This document shows, piece by piece, positions 31,708 to 44,034 of a DNA stretch of 64,000 nucleotides. The DNA lies in assembly GCA_033725935.1 (NCBI GenBank), contig MU867109.1, positions 62,001-126,000 of the forward strand, in the 5' to 3' direction. Origin of the DNA: Cladorrhinum sp. PSN259 (Eukaryota; Ascomycota; Sordariomycetes; Sordariales; Podosporaceae). Under the pieces are notes generated by a model. The model made no database searches, had not been told where the DNA came from, and worked only from the letters and a program-made list of their open reading frames with translations. The stretch's first letter is position 1. Each line of letters starts with the position of its first letter. Made by a program: the position numbers and the translations under genes.

Positions 31708-32226
31708 ATGGCTTCTAACCACTTTGAAAACAACCAGGCTTCTACCAACTACAAGGAGGCTTTCTCCCTTTTCGACAAGCGCGGCAACGGCCGTGTCGCT
31801 CTCGAGAGCTTGGGTGACCTGCTCCGCGCTTGCGGCCAGAACCCCACGCTCTCCGAGATCCAGGACCTCGAAAAGAATGTTGGCGGTGATTGTGAGTCTC
31901 CTTCGGCTTTGTCCCCCCAATGCTTCATCTGTCTCAGCTACTGACCTTTGACGGTTGCAACAGTCGACTTCGAGACCTTCCAGCGCATCCTCAACAGACC
32001 TGGAGGCTTCCGTGACCCTGGCGAGCCCGACGAATATTGCCGCGGTTTCCAAGTATTCGACAAAGATATGACAGGGTTTATCGGTGTTGGACAGCTCAAA
32101 TACATTTTGACAAACTTGGGCGAGAAGATGACCGAGGAGGAGGTTGACGAGCTTCTCAAGGCCGTGGATACCAGCAACGGTCAGGTCAACTACACGGAGC
32201 TCGTCCGGACCATTCTCGCCAACTAG
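31708..32226 (+). CDS. cdc4: Myosin essential light chain Cdc4 (EF-hand protein)
   Basis: Model: exon 1 31708-31891, a 72-nt intron 31892-31963 (GTGAGT ... CAACAG, with a CTGAC branch), exon 2 31964-32226; 148 aa. The spliced protein begins MASNHFENNQASTNYKEAFS and continues LEKNVGGDFDFETFQRILNR across the junction. It has calmodulin-like length with degenerate EF hands: LFDKRGNGRVALESL and VFDKDMTGFIGVGQL lack some calcium-binding acids, as expected for light chains that bind IQ motifs without calcium. Cdc4 binds type II myosin at the contractile ring and is needed for septation. I favour Cdc4 over calmodulin because the loops are incomplete and spacing follows the light-chain family. Confidence 0.88.
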
Positions 32227-33215
32227 AGCACAGTGGAGGTAGCGGACTACATGGAGGGTTTAAAGCCCCGGCTTTAGGGGCTTTCAGGAGATGGTTCTAC
32301 AGTATCACAGTTTTCATTGAGGGCATTGCATTGGTTTCCTTGACGGGTATGGCGTTGGAGTCTTGTGCGATCTGAACTGTATCGATTTACACATAGGGCG
32401 ACTGGATTGGACTTTAACTGCCCGCTGCGCCATTTAGGATTGGGATAGGTTTGATTAGAAACCTCGTTGGCAACATTGATTAATTCGTAAATATCTATCC
32501 ATATCTTCTCGAAACAACCCAATGCACGGGCCTCACTCAGCTCCCAAATTTCCCGGTCGCAGGTGGGCTGGGCCTTGGCCTGCATGCCCCTTGTGCTCGG
32601 GCGGGGTGGCATCTTGATGAAGCAACAGATCCGTGTTATCTACTTACGGCTTGATTCGAAATGCATTTCTTTTGTAACCTTAGTTTCCCATTTCCATCCA
32701 AATTCTAAAAAGTACTCAGCATTTTTGCCGTCCCACGTCGTACCTGCCATTTCCAGCCAATCATCCCAATTGTTAGGCAGACCGCTCGCCACGTAATAGC
32801 CCAGAGCAGGTCCCTCAAGAGGAGTGGAAGGCACAAACACCCGTCTCCGTCCCGCATTCCTCACTGTTGGGCCCCGCAATTGGGTTTGAATCGAGCTCAC
32901 GAGTCCCAGTCTCCCTGCACAGGGCATGCCCGCCCTGCCGTCATCCTGGCGCCCGTAACCTCTCCTCGGCAGGCTGTGTTCCTACTGCTCCTGTCCATTG
33001 CTCTCTTCTCCATAGCGACCGTCATCCTGGCTGCCCCGCGCATAACCCCCCGCATTTCTGCGTTGTTCTCGCAGTTAAAGCATCGTCCCCGACCCCACCA
33101 ATTCGATGGAACTGGAACTGGAAGCTTGAACACAGCTTCAACCCGTCGTCTACCTTTTGCAACCGTTACCTACTCGACATTCGGCCCCATCTTCACACAT
33201 CCGTCCACCGTGAAC
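32227..33215. other. Intergenic between cdc4 and the M3 peptidase gene
   Basis: From 32880 the frame of the peptidase is open but has no ATG before 33216. The translated leader contains a hydrophobic stretch (VFLLLLSIALFSIATVILAA); with no start codon I read it as 5' leader, though an upstream exon supplying a start cannot be excluded. Confidence 0.45.
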
Positions 33216-35439
33216 ATGGCCAAGTACGCAAACCCACCCCAGGCCCCGCCGCTCTTCACCGGCACCAAGGAGAGCATCGTCGCCGACTCCAAGGCCCTCT
33301 CGGACAGGACTCGCTCCTTGCTCGACAAACTCGTCGCCGAGATCAAGCCCGCCGAGAACGCCGCTTCTGCTACCTTTGAGTCCGTTCTTCGTCCCCAGCT
33401 CGACGACGAGAATGACAGCTCTCTTAGCGCCCGCATCCTTGGGTTCTACCAGTATGTCAGCGCCGACAATGCCCTGCGGGATGCCAGTACCGAGGCCGAG
33501 AAGATCATGGACGAGTTCGGCATCGAATGCTCTATGCGTGAGGATGTCTTCCGTCTCGTCGATACGGTCTACCAGAACACTGGGCTTGCCGCCAGCAGTG
33601 AGAAGGATGCTGACCGGCTGATTGACGATGCTGTTGTGAAGAGTGCCGGCTTGGAGAATGTTGAGAGCGCCCGCCTGCTCGAGAAGGAGCGCAAGAGCTA
33701 CATCAAGAACGGTCTTGGACTTCCCGAGGGCCCCCAGAGAGATCGGTTCAAGGAGATCAAGAAAAGGCTCAGTCAGATCCAAATTGCTTTCCAGAAGAAC
33801 CTGAACGAGGAGAATGGTGGTCTCTGGTTCACCAAGGAGGAGCTCGATGGTGTACCCACAGACGTCCTGGATACCTTGGAGAAAGGTACCGGTGACAACG
33901 AGGGCAAGCTGCGCCTCTCCTTCAAGTACCCCGACCTCTTCCCAACCCTCAAGTTTGCCAAGAACCCTGAGACTCGCAAGAAGGTTCTGATTGAGAACGA
34001 GAACAAGGTATGGTCGAACTCTCCAACATTCAGGCCCTCCGTAACTAACCCCTCCTGCATAGTGCAACGAGAACGTCCCTCTGTTCAAGGAGGCTATCCT
34101 CCTGCGTGATGAGGCTGCTCGTCTTCTCGGCTATCCCGATCATGCTTCCCTCCGCATCGAGGATAAGATGGCCAAGACCGTCAAGACCGTCATGGACTTC
34201 TTGAACGATCTCAAGACTCGTCTTGCTCCCGGTGGTGTGAAGGAGATCGAGCATCTCTTGGAGCTCAAGAAGAAGGACCATGAGGCCCGCGGCTTGCCCT
34301 TCGATGGCAACTACTACCTCTGGGATCACCGGTATTACGACCGGATGATGGTTGAGCAAGAGTACAGCATCGACGAGAACACCATCGCGGAGTACTTCCC
34401 TCTCACTTCCACTGTGGCTGGCATGCTCAAGATTTTCGAGGAGCTGTTCGGTCTCGTCTTTGTCGAGCTGACCCCCGAAGATCGCAAGCGCATTTCTCCG
34501 ACTGGCAAGGCCGAGGATATTTCATGGCACGAGGATGTCATCATTTTCAGCGTTTGGGATGATGCGTCTGAGGGTGAGGGCTTTGTCGGCTACCTCTACT
34601 TAGATCTCCATCCCCGCCAAGGCAAGTACGGCCACGCGGCCAACTTCAACCTTCAGCCCGGTTTCGTTCAATCAAACGGCAGCAGACGCTATCCTGCCAC
34701 TGCCTTGGTTTGCAACTTCAGCAAGCCCACCCCTACTAAGCCATCGCTCCTCAAGCATGATGAAGTGGTTACCCTCTTCCACGAACTCGGCCACGGCATT
34801 CACGACCTCGCTGGCCGCACCCAGTATGCTCGGTATCACGGAACCTCCACTGTCAGAGATTTCGTTGAGGCTCCCAGTCAGATGCTTGAAAACTGGTGCT
34901 GGACGCCAGCTCAGCTCAAGGGTCTCAGCAATCACTACAAGACTGGTGACAAGATTCCCGACGACCTGATTGAGAAGCTTATCTCTACCAAGCACGTCAA
35001 CGACGCACTGTTCAACCTTAGACAGTTGCACTTCGGTCTCTACGATATGACCGTCCACACACCCAAGACCCACGAGGAATTGGAGAACCTTGATGCCAGC
35101 AAGCTCTACAATGACTTGAGAGTGCAAATCTCTCAGATCAAGGGTCCTGAGGCTCTCGGTGAACCCAGCACCTGGGGCAATGGCCAAGCCACCTTTGGCC
35201 ATCTTATTGGGGGGTACGATGCGGGTTACTACGGCTACCTCTCTTCTCAGGTTTACTCGACCGATATGTTCTACTCTGTTTTCAAGAGCAACCCCATGGA
35301 TCCTGTGCAGGGCCGCCGCTACAGACACACTGTTCTTGAGAAGGGTGGTTCTCGTGACGAGATGATTTCACTCGAGGAGTTCCTTGGTCGCAAACCCAGC
35401 ACTGAGGCTTTTTACAAGGAGTTGGGATTGAGCAACTAA
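33216..35439 (+). CDS. M3 family zinc metallopeptidase (thimet oligopeptidase / saccharolysin type)
   Basis: Model: exon 1 33216-34007, a 55-nt intron 34008-34062 (GTATGG ... TGCATAG, with a CTAAC branch), exon 2 34063-35439; 722 aa starting MAKYANPPQAPPLFTGTKES. The zinc site HELGH is at residues 504-508, with the third ligand Glu533 in FVEAPSQMLENW, both hallmarks of family M3. The helical N-terminal region and WDHRYYDR substrate-channel motif fit oligopeptidases that cut short peptides (roughly under 20 residues) in the cytosol or mitochondrial intermembrane space, like yeast Prd1. No mitochondrial presequence is present with this start. Length agrees with the family. Confidence 0.92.
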
Positions 35440-36299
35440 AGGGGTGTCGTCAGTTGAAGGTGAAAACATGAGCATGTTTACTCACATTGTTACTTGCTAG
35501 TATATATTTACATGGCAAAAAATTTAAGGTGGATGGTGGTTGACTTGAAGCTTTAAAGCAATCTGGCTCGTTCGAGTCATCAAGGAGAAACTCCCCAAAT
35601 TTGGTAAAAAAATGAAAAAGCGACATTGACATAACCAATAAATTACGCTTCGGGACTGTGAACCCCCTTTATTCCAGAAATTTGTTGATGGTCTGATGGT
35701 AGGATCAACCACCTACCGTCTTAGCCCCGAAAACAGAGTTTATGCAGACATGGGACGATTTTCCCCACCTGTTCGTTGTCGGTCCCCTCGCGTTCATCAT
35801 CTTGATTTAGACTGTCGGTTTATGCAGTGTACTAAAGTCAAAACCCGGCGCTCGGCCAGGACCGGCTGAGGGGATTCGGAGTTGTTTCGGGAGGGGGCTG
35901 GGCTCACTCAGCTGGGGGGCGATTTTGTAGGAGGTTGGGAAGTCGGGGGGAGGAAGTGGTCCGAGGGGTTCCACACTTTTGTTTTGACCCCTGACACACG
36001 CACACACAGTCTCTCTCTCTCTCTCTATCTCTCCTCTCTTTCTTTCTTTTCATTGATCCCTCGTCGACTTTGAATTCTCAAAGACTGGCCTAAATTTCCC
36101 TTTATCTGAACTGGAGATGCTTGTGCCACTTTGTTAAGGATTAACTGAGCTTAGTTACATGTCGGCAGAAGGTAGAGAGAGCTGAGGCAAGGAGAGGGCT
36201 TTATCTACACAACAGTCACTTTGTGTATGCATACGAAGAGGGATGGGGTGAAATGCATAAAGCATAGAATCATTTCATGATACAATATGTAGACTGATT
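35440..36299. other. Intergenic, no gene seen
   Basis: Contains a CT dinucleotide-rich stretch at about 36008-36050. Open frames are short and lack motifs. Confidence 0.5.
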
Positions 36300-36442
36300 A
36301 GCTTAGTAGCTCAGCTGGTTGGATAGAGGCCTCGTACTAATATCATTTCCCTATCTATATATATAAAGTTGAGAGGGAAAAAAAAGGGTAATATTTGGTA
36401 GTATATGCAAAGATCAAAAGTTCAATCCTTATTACTGGGCCA
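36300..36442 (+). tRNA. tRNA-Ile(AAU)-like sequence, intron-containing or pseudogene
   Basis: AGCTTAG (acceptor), TAGCTCAGCTGGTT (D arm, A-box), TCGTACTAATAT (anticodon stem and loop with AAT at 36339-36341), then about 60 nt of insert, then ATGCAAAGATC, the T arm AAAAGTTCAATCCTTAT and CTGGGCCA. The acceptor pairs with CTGGGCC at six of seven positions, including two G-U pairs; T-stem and anticodon stem have one mismatch each, and the D loop carries about three extra bases. The insert sits at the position of tRNA introns. A T6 run follows at about 36460. It may be a working intron-bearing tRNA-Ile, but the mismatches favour a decayed copy or tRNA-derived element. Confidence 0.45.
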
Positions 36443-37514
36443 AAAAAAAAAAACAATTACTTTTTTAGGTGATGATTTCATTTTTCTCTAAATCCACTAA
36501 CTTGGCTTTTTATTTATTTTTTAATTGTCCCCCTTCTTCTTCCTTCTTCTATTTCAGTCTCTTATCTGTTCGCTCTGTAAAGAGACGTCTGGATGGATGG
36601 ATGGATGGACGGACGGAAGCAATGCTTGCTGTTGATTGTTTGCACGGATAAATATTACAAAAAGTGGTATATGTTGTGAACTTTGTCGTGCACGGTAAAA
36701 CTTTGATTTGATTTTGGCGGTGCTCAATCATCTCCAAAAAGACTCCCGAGATACCTACGGATCCATTTCTTCCTGTCAGAGCTTGTTTGTTCTTTGACAT
36801 GTGATCATTCCTCTTCTAATTAGGCTTGAGTAAGAGAGGTTTTTATTGATAGACAAGGCAGAGCTGAGTGAGTGGCATGTATTTGCCTTTTTGGTTTTCA
36901 AACTCCCTTCCTCACTTCATGCCATCTCTGTCCCATCGTGGCGGGGTTTAAATGTTCGGAGAATTCTTCCTTTTTGAAATATAATTATTCTAGTGACCCT
37001 TCGTGGCGCTGAGCTAACTATTGATACACAAATTTTGGGTTCAGATTCTGTGGGCATTTCTAGACTCTTTGGCGAGCTGAATTGAGGGAATTGGGGGATG
37101 GTTGAAAACTGCCACTGTCACATGGTGAGAAGGAAAAACTGGCCATCACCAAGAATACCAAAGAATTGTTTAAAAATGATATTCATTACGACTATACCAT
37201 GGCTATACCGACCCTTGCTATGCAAACAATCAAGGTCAAAAGCTTTTTCCGCAGATATGCCGCCCTTAGATATGAAAGAGAACCCATGAAGCTTCGTTCC
37301 CGCCATACTTGCAGCGTGGAAAGAAACCCAAAAATAAAACCCAAAAAACCCCAGTCCTCCCAGTCCAAATCCAATTCCGTCATTTGATCATGAATGCGCT
37401 TTGACTTTCTGTTCAAAATGCCACCGATTTCTCATGTTGTGGGGAACCAAAACCCAACCATAATCATTAAATATAAAAGAAAACACACCAAAACACCGCG
37501 TTGGCTGAATCAAC
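36443..37514. other. Intergenic, no gene seen
   Basis: Includes a GGAT/GGAC tetranucleotide run at about 36591-36616. AT-rich and without supported coding frames. Confidence 0.5.
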
Positions 37515-38982
37515 TTAGATTGGCCTGCAGCTGAAAGGTTTGTTGACCGTTCCATTAGCATACCGGGTTTTCTATTTCAGTCTGTTAGCAATCTGGACAT
37601 TGGCAACACCAAGTATGGAAGATAAGACTTACGATATCCTCAATCGCGGCATAAGTACCGGCTCCGAGAACAACAATGCCAATGATAAAACACAAGGCAT
37701 TGAGAGCACCGAGCGTCAAGTTCCACTTATTCCAGGGCCCTTCCCTGATGAACATGAACCACATGATAGCGGGAAAATAGAAAGAGAAGCCGGAAATGAA
37801 GAGCGCCGAGCAAATGGCCAGCAAATCCGAGAAGAAGGGAACAGCCCCAGCGATGACCCAAGCAAACGCTGTCAAGATGGCGTCAAGTCCAATCCAGGTA
37901 GCCCAACCCATAGGAGTGTTGACGTAGCGGATGACAGAGTTTTTGAAGTAGCGCCCGTGGATGTACCGAGCGACGACGACGGTGTTGATACTGCCCGAGA
38001 TGAAGATGACCGGGATGGCGACGCCGAAAGCGACCTTGGAGACCGTGGGTCCAGCAGAAAGAAGAGCAGGAGACTGGACGTCAGGGCCAACGAATGCGTA
38101 TACAAGAGCACCGGTGAGCGTATAGAGGAAAATCTCGAAAACACCCAAGGCGACAATGGACTTGTCAAAATCCGAAGGGGTATGCATCTCATCCATGAAG
38201 CTGAACTGGCAGAGGGCAAAGCTGTAGGCAAACACAATGTTGGTGACGGCAATGAAACCCTCGTAGAAGCTCAAGTTTTCCTTTGGCCATGCCGACCACT
38301 CGACCCCCGAAAGACCCGCCGCCGAATTGCCAGCCGTGATGCCGGTTGCGATAATGGTGATGAGGATAGCGGCCATGATGGAGGCGAAGTCGATGTAGCC
38401 CAGAATAGCCATCTCTGAGAAGGTAGGCGGGATGGCAAGAAGGAACAGCAGAATCGCTGAGACCACGGTGAAAACAATGGTGCAAGCACCGTTTTCGGTG
38501 ATATTGTTGAACATGATGGCGCCTGTCAGGACGTGGGAGCCTGTGGTGAAGACAAGCTGCAGGATAAACATGATTGAGATGACTTCGTAACCGTATTTGC
38601 CGAACATCATACGGCCAGCATCTGTGTAATGCTGCAAATCCGGGTACTTGAGCTTCATCTGACCGATAACATAGCTGGCGTACATGGCAACAAGGCCAAT
38701 GGAGACGCACAGAATGACACCAGCAACCATTCCCAAAGTTGCAAAGACGCCTGGAAGACTCAAACTGCCCAGAGCCACGGCGGTGACAATGAGGACAATG
38801 GTGAGACGCTTCCAGCCGAGTTGGTGAAAAGCAGCCTCACCCTCGGCCTCCTTCTGTCGCTCAAAGTCGAAGTCAGGCTGGACTTGGCCAACATCATCAT
38901 CGGAAGAAGTGCAGCCTAAGACACCGGAGCCGGTGCGCTTGAGACCGTTGTTCCCTTTCTCGGAAGGGAAAGCGGGCGCCAT
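37515..38982 (-). CDS. Mtr-type neutral amino acid permease (AAAP family)
   Basis: Model: exon 1 38982-37633, a 61-nt intron 37632-37572 (GTAAGT ... GAAATAG), exon 2 37571-37515; 468 aa. The first ATG gives MAPAFPSEKGNNGLKRTGSG. After a hydrophilic N-terminus of about 60 residues, ten to eleven membrane helices follow, beginning LTIVLIVTAVALGSLSLPGV, the AAAP signature helix. The last exon adds KTRYANGTVNKPFSC and ends RPI, the conserved C-terminus of fungal Mtr-like carriers; this decided the second of two possible acceptors (the other, ending AACAG, gives only TEIENPVC). Relatives include Neurospora Mtr, the neutral aliphatic and aromatic amino acid permease of the plasma membrane. Exact substrates are inferred. 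Confidence 0.9.
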
Positions 38983-41230
38983 GGCTGGTTGCTGTCGCTC
39001 GTCCAATGGTTGACAAGATGCTGGGCAGAACAGGCCGTTGAGGGCGTGATCTAGACTGGAGACGGTTGGAAGATCTGCTGACCGAAAAGGGATATTAAGA
39101 AGACGTTGGGGTTTGGTTTTACGAAGGCTGAGGTTGGCTTGTAAGTTGAAGGGCTAGCTGATAACGGCCACCACCAATACCAAAAAAGACCAGTTTCCCG
39201 AACGCTTGGAGGAGAGGAGAGAAACAGAGTTCTTGGGGGGAACCCAGGACGAACGGTAAACTTAAACAAAAGCGCCAAACCTTGGTTGACATGACGCCCC
39301 GAGTCAGCAGCCTGCAAGCACCACCATACCAAAGCGGACCCATCTCGGGTCTGCGGAGGGGTGGACCATGAGAAAGACGGGGGAGTCGGCAGGAACGTCC
39401 TCGTTGCCACACCGAGGCCTGATCGTTATCTTTTCGATGGACCCTCCTCTGCCCACAGCCTCGGGAGCTTTAGGGTGCGAGAATCCATCTGATCTGGCAT
39501 CGTCTGCTCGTGGACTTGTCAAGTCGATTGACTTTCTGGATGCACGTTCGTGCACGTCCTTGTCCCTGCGTTTATGTGTGCTCATGCAGGCAACGGTGGT
39601 TGCTTTGTTTTGTTCCCACATTTTCCAGCATTCTCCCACACTGCCCCCCATCATCACCCACATCTTCTAGACTTTTCCGTGGCTGGAATGCTTAACGGGC
39701 AATGCCCAACTCCGGGATTGTGGATGTGAGTGAGATGCCGGTTGTGGGCCATTGAGTCTGGGCAAGAACGTTTCGTGGCCAAGCCCGGCGCTGGAATTCA
39801 GTCAATAGTAGATAGTGCCTGAATCATGACGACATGTGGGTTCGGTCGAACGCACGGAGGGTAGCAGCCGGCCGTTTTGCAAAGCTTGTCGAAGCTTGTC
39901 ACCCCGGTACCAGAATACACGTACGCACCTACAGCACCACACCACCACGAGCAAACAACGGTGCAATTGAACCAAACTTGGCTTAAGATATCATCGACGT
40001 GATGTGCGATCGGAAACGGGCGCCATTGATGACAATCGGAACCGCTGCTAGCCGCCTCGGTGGTTCGGGGAAAAAGGTATGTGGAGAGCCCGGGGAAATA
40101 TCCAGCCAGGACGCAACGCTGGCGTGGCTAATAGCATCAGAGACTCCACGAGAGGCCTGAGTGCCGATCCCAGCCCATGGAGTCGAGAGGAGCACTGAGG
40201 AGCTGGGGAGAAAGATAAGCAGAGTGGATGATGCATGGATGTCTCGACGAGGTTCTTTTCATTTGAGCGAAAAAAAAAGGCATCGCCATGCTCAAGGTTG
40301 TGCTGACATTATATCTAACTGCAATAACAAGAGATTAGATTGGTCGCCAGGATGATTCGAAAGAAGTTCTGCTTAGAGGTAAATCTGCTCACTATGAAAG
40401 GCCAAGTTCGATAAACCCTGGAGGTATTTTTTTAGAACACAGCATTCCAAAGGCCACAGAGCCCAGGAGGCCGAGGCTCCAATAAAATTGACGAGCAAAG
40501 TGTCGGTGAGCCTGATGTTCATCCTGGTGAGAGAATAAAAGAGAAGCACAAAGTACTCATAGATCTTGAATGTTCGCCTTTAGGAATACCTTCAGATTGC
40601 TCCGTCCATGGTGCATCTGTGTCAAATGTACGAAGTTCGTACTACGAACGAACCCAATCCACACGTAAAGATCCAGAATCAGCATCCATCAGTTGGAGAG
40701 CCGAAATGAATTTGGAGTCTTCAAAAACCTTATTAAAAAGAAACATCCAAGCGGGGAAATAAACCCTAATCCGTCTCCATGATGGGTGCTCGGCAATCTG
40801 AAATTCTGAGATTTTGGTGGAAGCCAAATCGACACCAGCCACAGCCGAGCACCAGCAGATCTCCACCCCTGAAACGCCACTCCGTTCCTGTTTGGGCGCC
40901 ACAGGAGCCAAAGGTTAGGAAAGTAAACAAACGCGGCGGAGCTGGCCAATCAGAACACTGCATGTTATTTTGATGGATTGTTGCTTCCCTTGTTCCCCTC
41001 CAAAAGTGACCCAGCACTTGGCAATTTCGCATTCGCAATCATCAAGTTCGCACGCCAATTGAACCAAACGCGTCTTTTTGCATTGAGTCGTCACGATACT
41101 CGAATACCCAACCGCACTGCTAAAGGATGTCCCCCTCGCGCTGAATCGACGTGTAGCGACAACAAACCTCTGTGTACCCACAACCGACATCACGCCTTTC
41201 CAACTTTCACTGCCATACAAAACCGCGACC
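38983..41230. other. Divergent 2.2-kb intergenic region between the permease and bir1
   Basis: Short frames on both strands overlap and show no domains (for example 39304-39663 minus and 40978-41574 plus). The region must hold the promoters of both flanking genes. No specific binding site is claimed. Confidence 0.5.
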
Positions 41231-44034
41231 ATGGCGATGACGGATTCCGACGAGATCTTCTTCGTTTACGAAAATCGACTTGCGTCCTTCCAAATACCGC
41301 ACCCCATCGAAAACACAAGCCAAGGAAATGGCAACTCTCGCGCGCAAAAGGTTCTGACTTGGCCACACAAAACTCTGTCTCCCGTCGCGGTAAGACGCAT
41401 CCCTTTTCTGTCAGGATGTCACTGGAGGTCAAACTGACGCGTTGGGACAGTTTGCCAAAGCTGGGTTCTTTTTCGAGCCGTACCCGAATAGCCCTGACAA
41501 TGTTGTTTGCTTTCTGTGCGACAAGTCGCTGGATGGATGGGAGGAGCATGACAACCCTCTGGAAGAGCACCTGAAGCACTCGCCAACATGTGGCTGGGCC
41601 ATCATGGCGGCGATTGAGGCTGATATGGGCAACTACGGAAAGGTCCATCCTCTCGACCCGTTTATCATCGAAGCTCGCAAAGCAACATTTGCAGGAAGGT
41701 GGCCATACGAGTCAAAAAAGGGGTTCAAATGCAAGACAAAGAAGGTAGGAGGCGCAGACCCCACAGTCCACCTGCACCGTTGAGTTCCGGCCATGGCTAA
41801 CGCTGGTTATCCGTTTTTTTTCTTTTAGCTTGTCGAGGCAGGCTGGAAGTACACACCATCGCGCGAAGCCGAGGACATGGCTACCTGCGCTTACTGCCAG
41901 CTAGCGCTAGAAGGATGGGAGTCCGACGACAACCCGTGGTAGGTCTCTTTCTCCCATACCTCTCGCGTCGCTGCGTGACTGACGATGTGACAGGGACGAG
42001 CATTTCAATCGCACACCAAATTGCACATTCTTCACACTTATCAACCAACAACCAGCACCGAAAAAGTCAGGAAAGGCCAAGGTAGCTAGGCGCTCCCAGG
42101 CTGCCTCTCGACTCTCGATCCAATCCATCGCAACCATTACGACAGCTACCTCCGATCTTACATCCGTCGGCGACATCACGGCTACCTATGACGACAGCAT
42201 TGCCACAACTGCATCAACCATGACACAAGGCACGAACAAGACTGCAAAAGGGAAGAAAGCAGCAGCTACTAAGGGTCGCAAAACAAAGGCAAAAAAGAAT
42301 GAGCCAGTTGAGGTTCTAGAGGATGAACCGGAGGTGCAAGAATATGGCCCTGCCCCGAAGGCATCACGAGGCCGTAAGCGCGTTAGTGACGAGATGGAGG
42401 ACTCTGTGGTGACCAACGTCGAGGCCCCTGCGCCTAAGAAGCGGGCTACTCGGACCAAGTCTGTTGCCCCGTCACAGGACACCGAGATGACAGACGTGCC
42501 TGCAAAGGAGCCAGCCGCCAAGAAGAAGGGTCGCGGCTCTGCCGCAAAAACGTCGCGGAAGGCATCGCAAACATCGATCAAGTCACAGGCTGCCGCTGCG
42601 ACTGAGGTTTCCGCTGTCCCCGACGATGACGAGATTGACCGACAGCTCCAGGCTGACCTTGACCGATACGATAGCGAAGAGGATGCTCTCGCCGCTGACC
42701 CTGAGATGGAGAAGCAAAGCGCACAGGCACCTGCCAAGGGAAGACCGAAGAAAAGTGTTGCACCGCGCAAGGCCAGTCTCCAAAGTCAGAAGGACCTCGC
42801 CAACAATTATGCCATGTTTGACCCAACACCCGTCGAACCTGACGAGGCCGAGATCGAAGCTGAATATCAAGCTCTTCAAGCCGAGGTGGAATCTGAACAG
42901 CCAGAGACACTCGTGGTCCCCAAAAAGGGTCGCAAGGCTGGCACTCGTAAGGCATCTAAACAATCAAAGAAAGTTGAGGACTCAGAACCCCCGGCGGAAC
43001 TGATGGATGAGGATATGGACGAACTTTCAGCGCCCTCTGGTGATGTACAGTACCCCGCTCTTAGAATGGAGGAGTACGCTCAGCCCGAACCAGAGCTGCC
43101 CGAGGAAGCAGATGTCAGTATCGGAACTGTCGCGACCAAGGGAGAGACTCAGCCGGTCCCTCTTCCAAAACGAGGTCGTGGGAGACCGTCCAAGAAGTCG
43201 TTGGAGTTACGAGCGTCTCTGGAGAACATGCAGCGAGAGCAACAGAGGCAATCTACCAGCAAAGAGGAAGTAGTTGTTGAACAGACCAAGCCCGAGGGAC
43301 CGCATACTCGTGGTTCACTTACCCGCGGGTCACTTTCTCGTGGCTCTCTTTCATCATCAGCAAAGGTACCAGCGACTGCCACCAAGAAGACCACGCCGCC
43401 GCCGTCAAAGACACCGACCCCCGTCGCTGCTCCTGCTCCTGCGCCTGCTCCTGTGCCTACGCCTGTGCGTGCTCCTGTACAAGCAACTCCTGCCAGGAAG
43501 GACAAGTCTCTTCCACCACCGCCCCCTTCATCCGTCTCCCAGCCACCAACAACTCCACGACGCAGTCACCCAAGCAGGTCAGCCAAGCAGGCGGCTATCT
43601 CGCCTTCTCAGTCTCCACAGTCATCCGATGCGGAGAACCAAAGACCAGCAAACACGTCTTCTTCTGTTGTAGCTCCATCCAGCGTCATGTCCAAGCGTCC
43701 CGATTTGGCGGCCGTTGCCATGACCCCTCAGCGCAGTTCTCCGTCAAAGCGGAACGCTGTTGCCGGGTTGCAGAGTTCCACTCCGTGGAGACCAGCAGAT
43801 TTGGACTTGGTCTTTACCCCTGCTGAGAATAGGGAGAATGGAGTTGCGAGATTGCTGCACAAGGCTGGGGATTTGACCAGCCCCGAGAGGTCGATGACTG
43901 TCGAGGAGTGGATTTACCATAATGCCGGGTTGGCGGAGCAGAAGCTGAAATCAGAGTGCGAGGAGATGGTTAGTGCCTTTGAAAGGGAAGGGACAAGGGC
44001 TATTGGGGTTTTGGAGGGGTTGATTGTTGAGTAA
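41231..44034 (+). CDS. bir1: Survivin homologue Bir1, two BIR repeats plus long disordered tail with AT-hook-like motif
   Basis: Model: exons 41231-41389, 41451-41744, 41829-41938 and 41994-44034 (introns 61, 84 and 55 nt, the last splitting a Trp codon); 867 aa. BIR1 has zinc ligands C73, C76, H93 and C100 (VVCFLCDKSLDGWEEHDNPL); BIR2 has C171, C174, H191 and C198 (CAYCQLALEGWESDDNPW). The tail is Lys/Ala/Pro-rich and includes KRGRGRPSKKS, an AT-hook-like core, at about 43168-43200, a GRPKKS copy earlier, three tandem RGSL units and Pro/Ala repeats. The end has a conserved-looking block (VEEWIYHNAGLAEQKLKSE). Bir1 is the survivin subunit of the chromosomal passenger complex with INCENP/Sli15 and Aurora kinase, acting at centromeres and the spindle midzone. 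It is not expected to inhibit caspases. Confidence 0.9.

Noticed and set aside
32880..33215. An N-terminal extension with a membrane helix for the M3 peptidase
   Set aside because: The frame is open but contains no ATG; M3 peptidases of this type normally start near the chosen ATG.
33150..34088. A 312-aa minus-strand frame
   Set aside because: Antisense shadow of the M3 peptidase, whose sense frame has clear family motifs.
37540..38418. A 292-aa plus-strand open frame
   Set aside because: It lies antisense to the permease gene; its charged repeats simply mirror the hydrophobic codons of the real gene.
42186..42770. A 194-aa minus-strand Ser/Ala-rich frame
   Set aside because: A shadow of the Lys/Ala-rich tail of Bir1.
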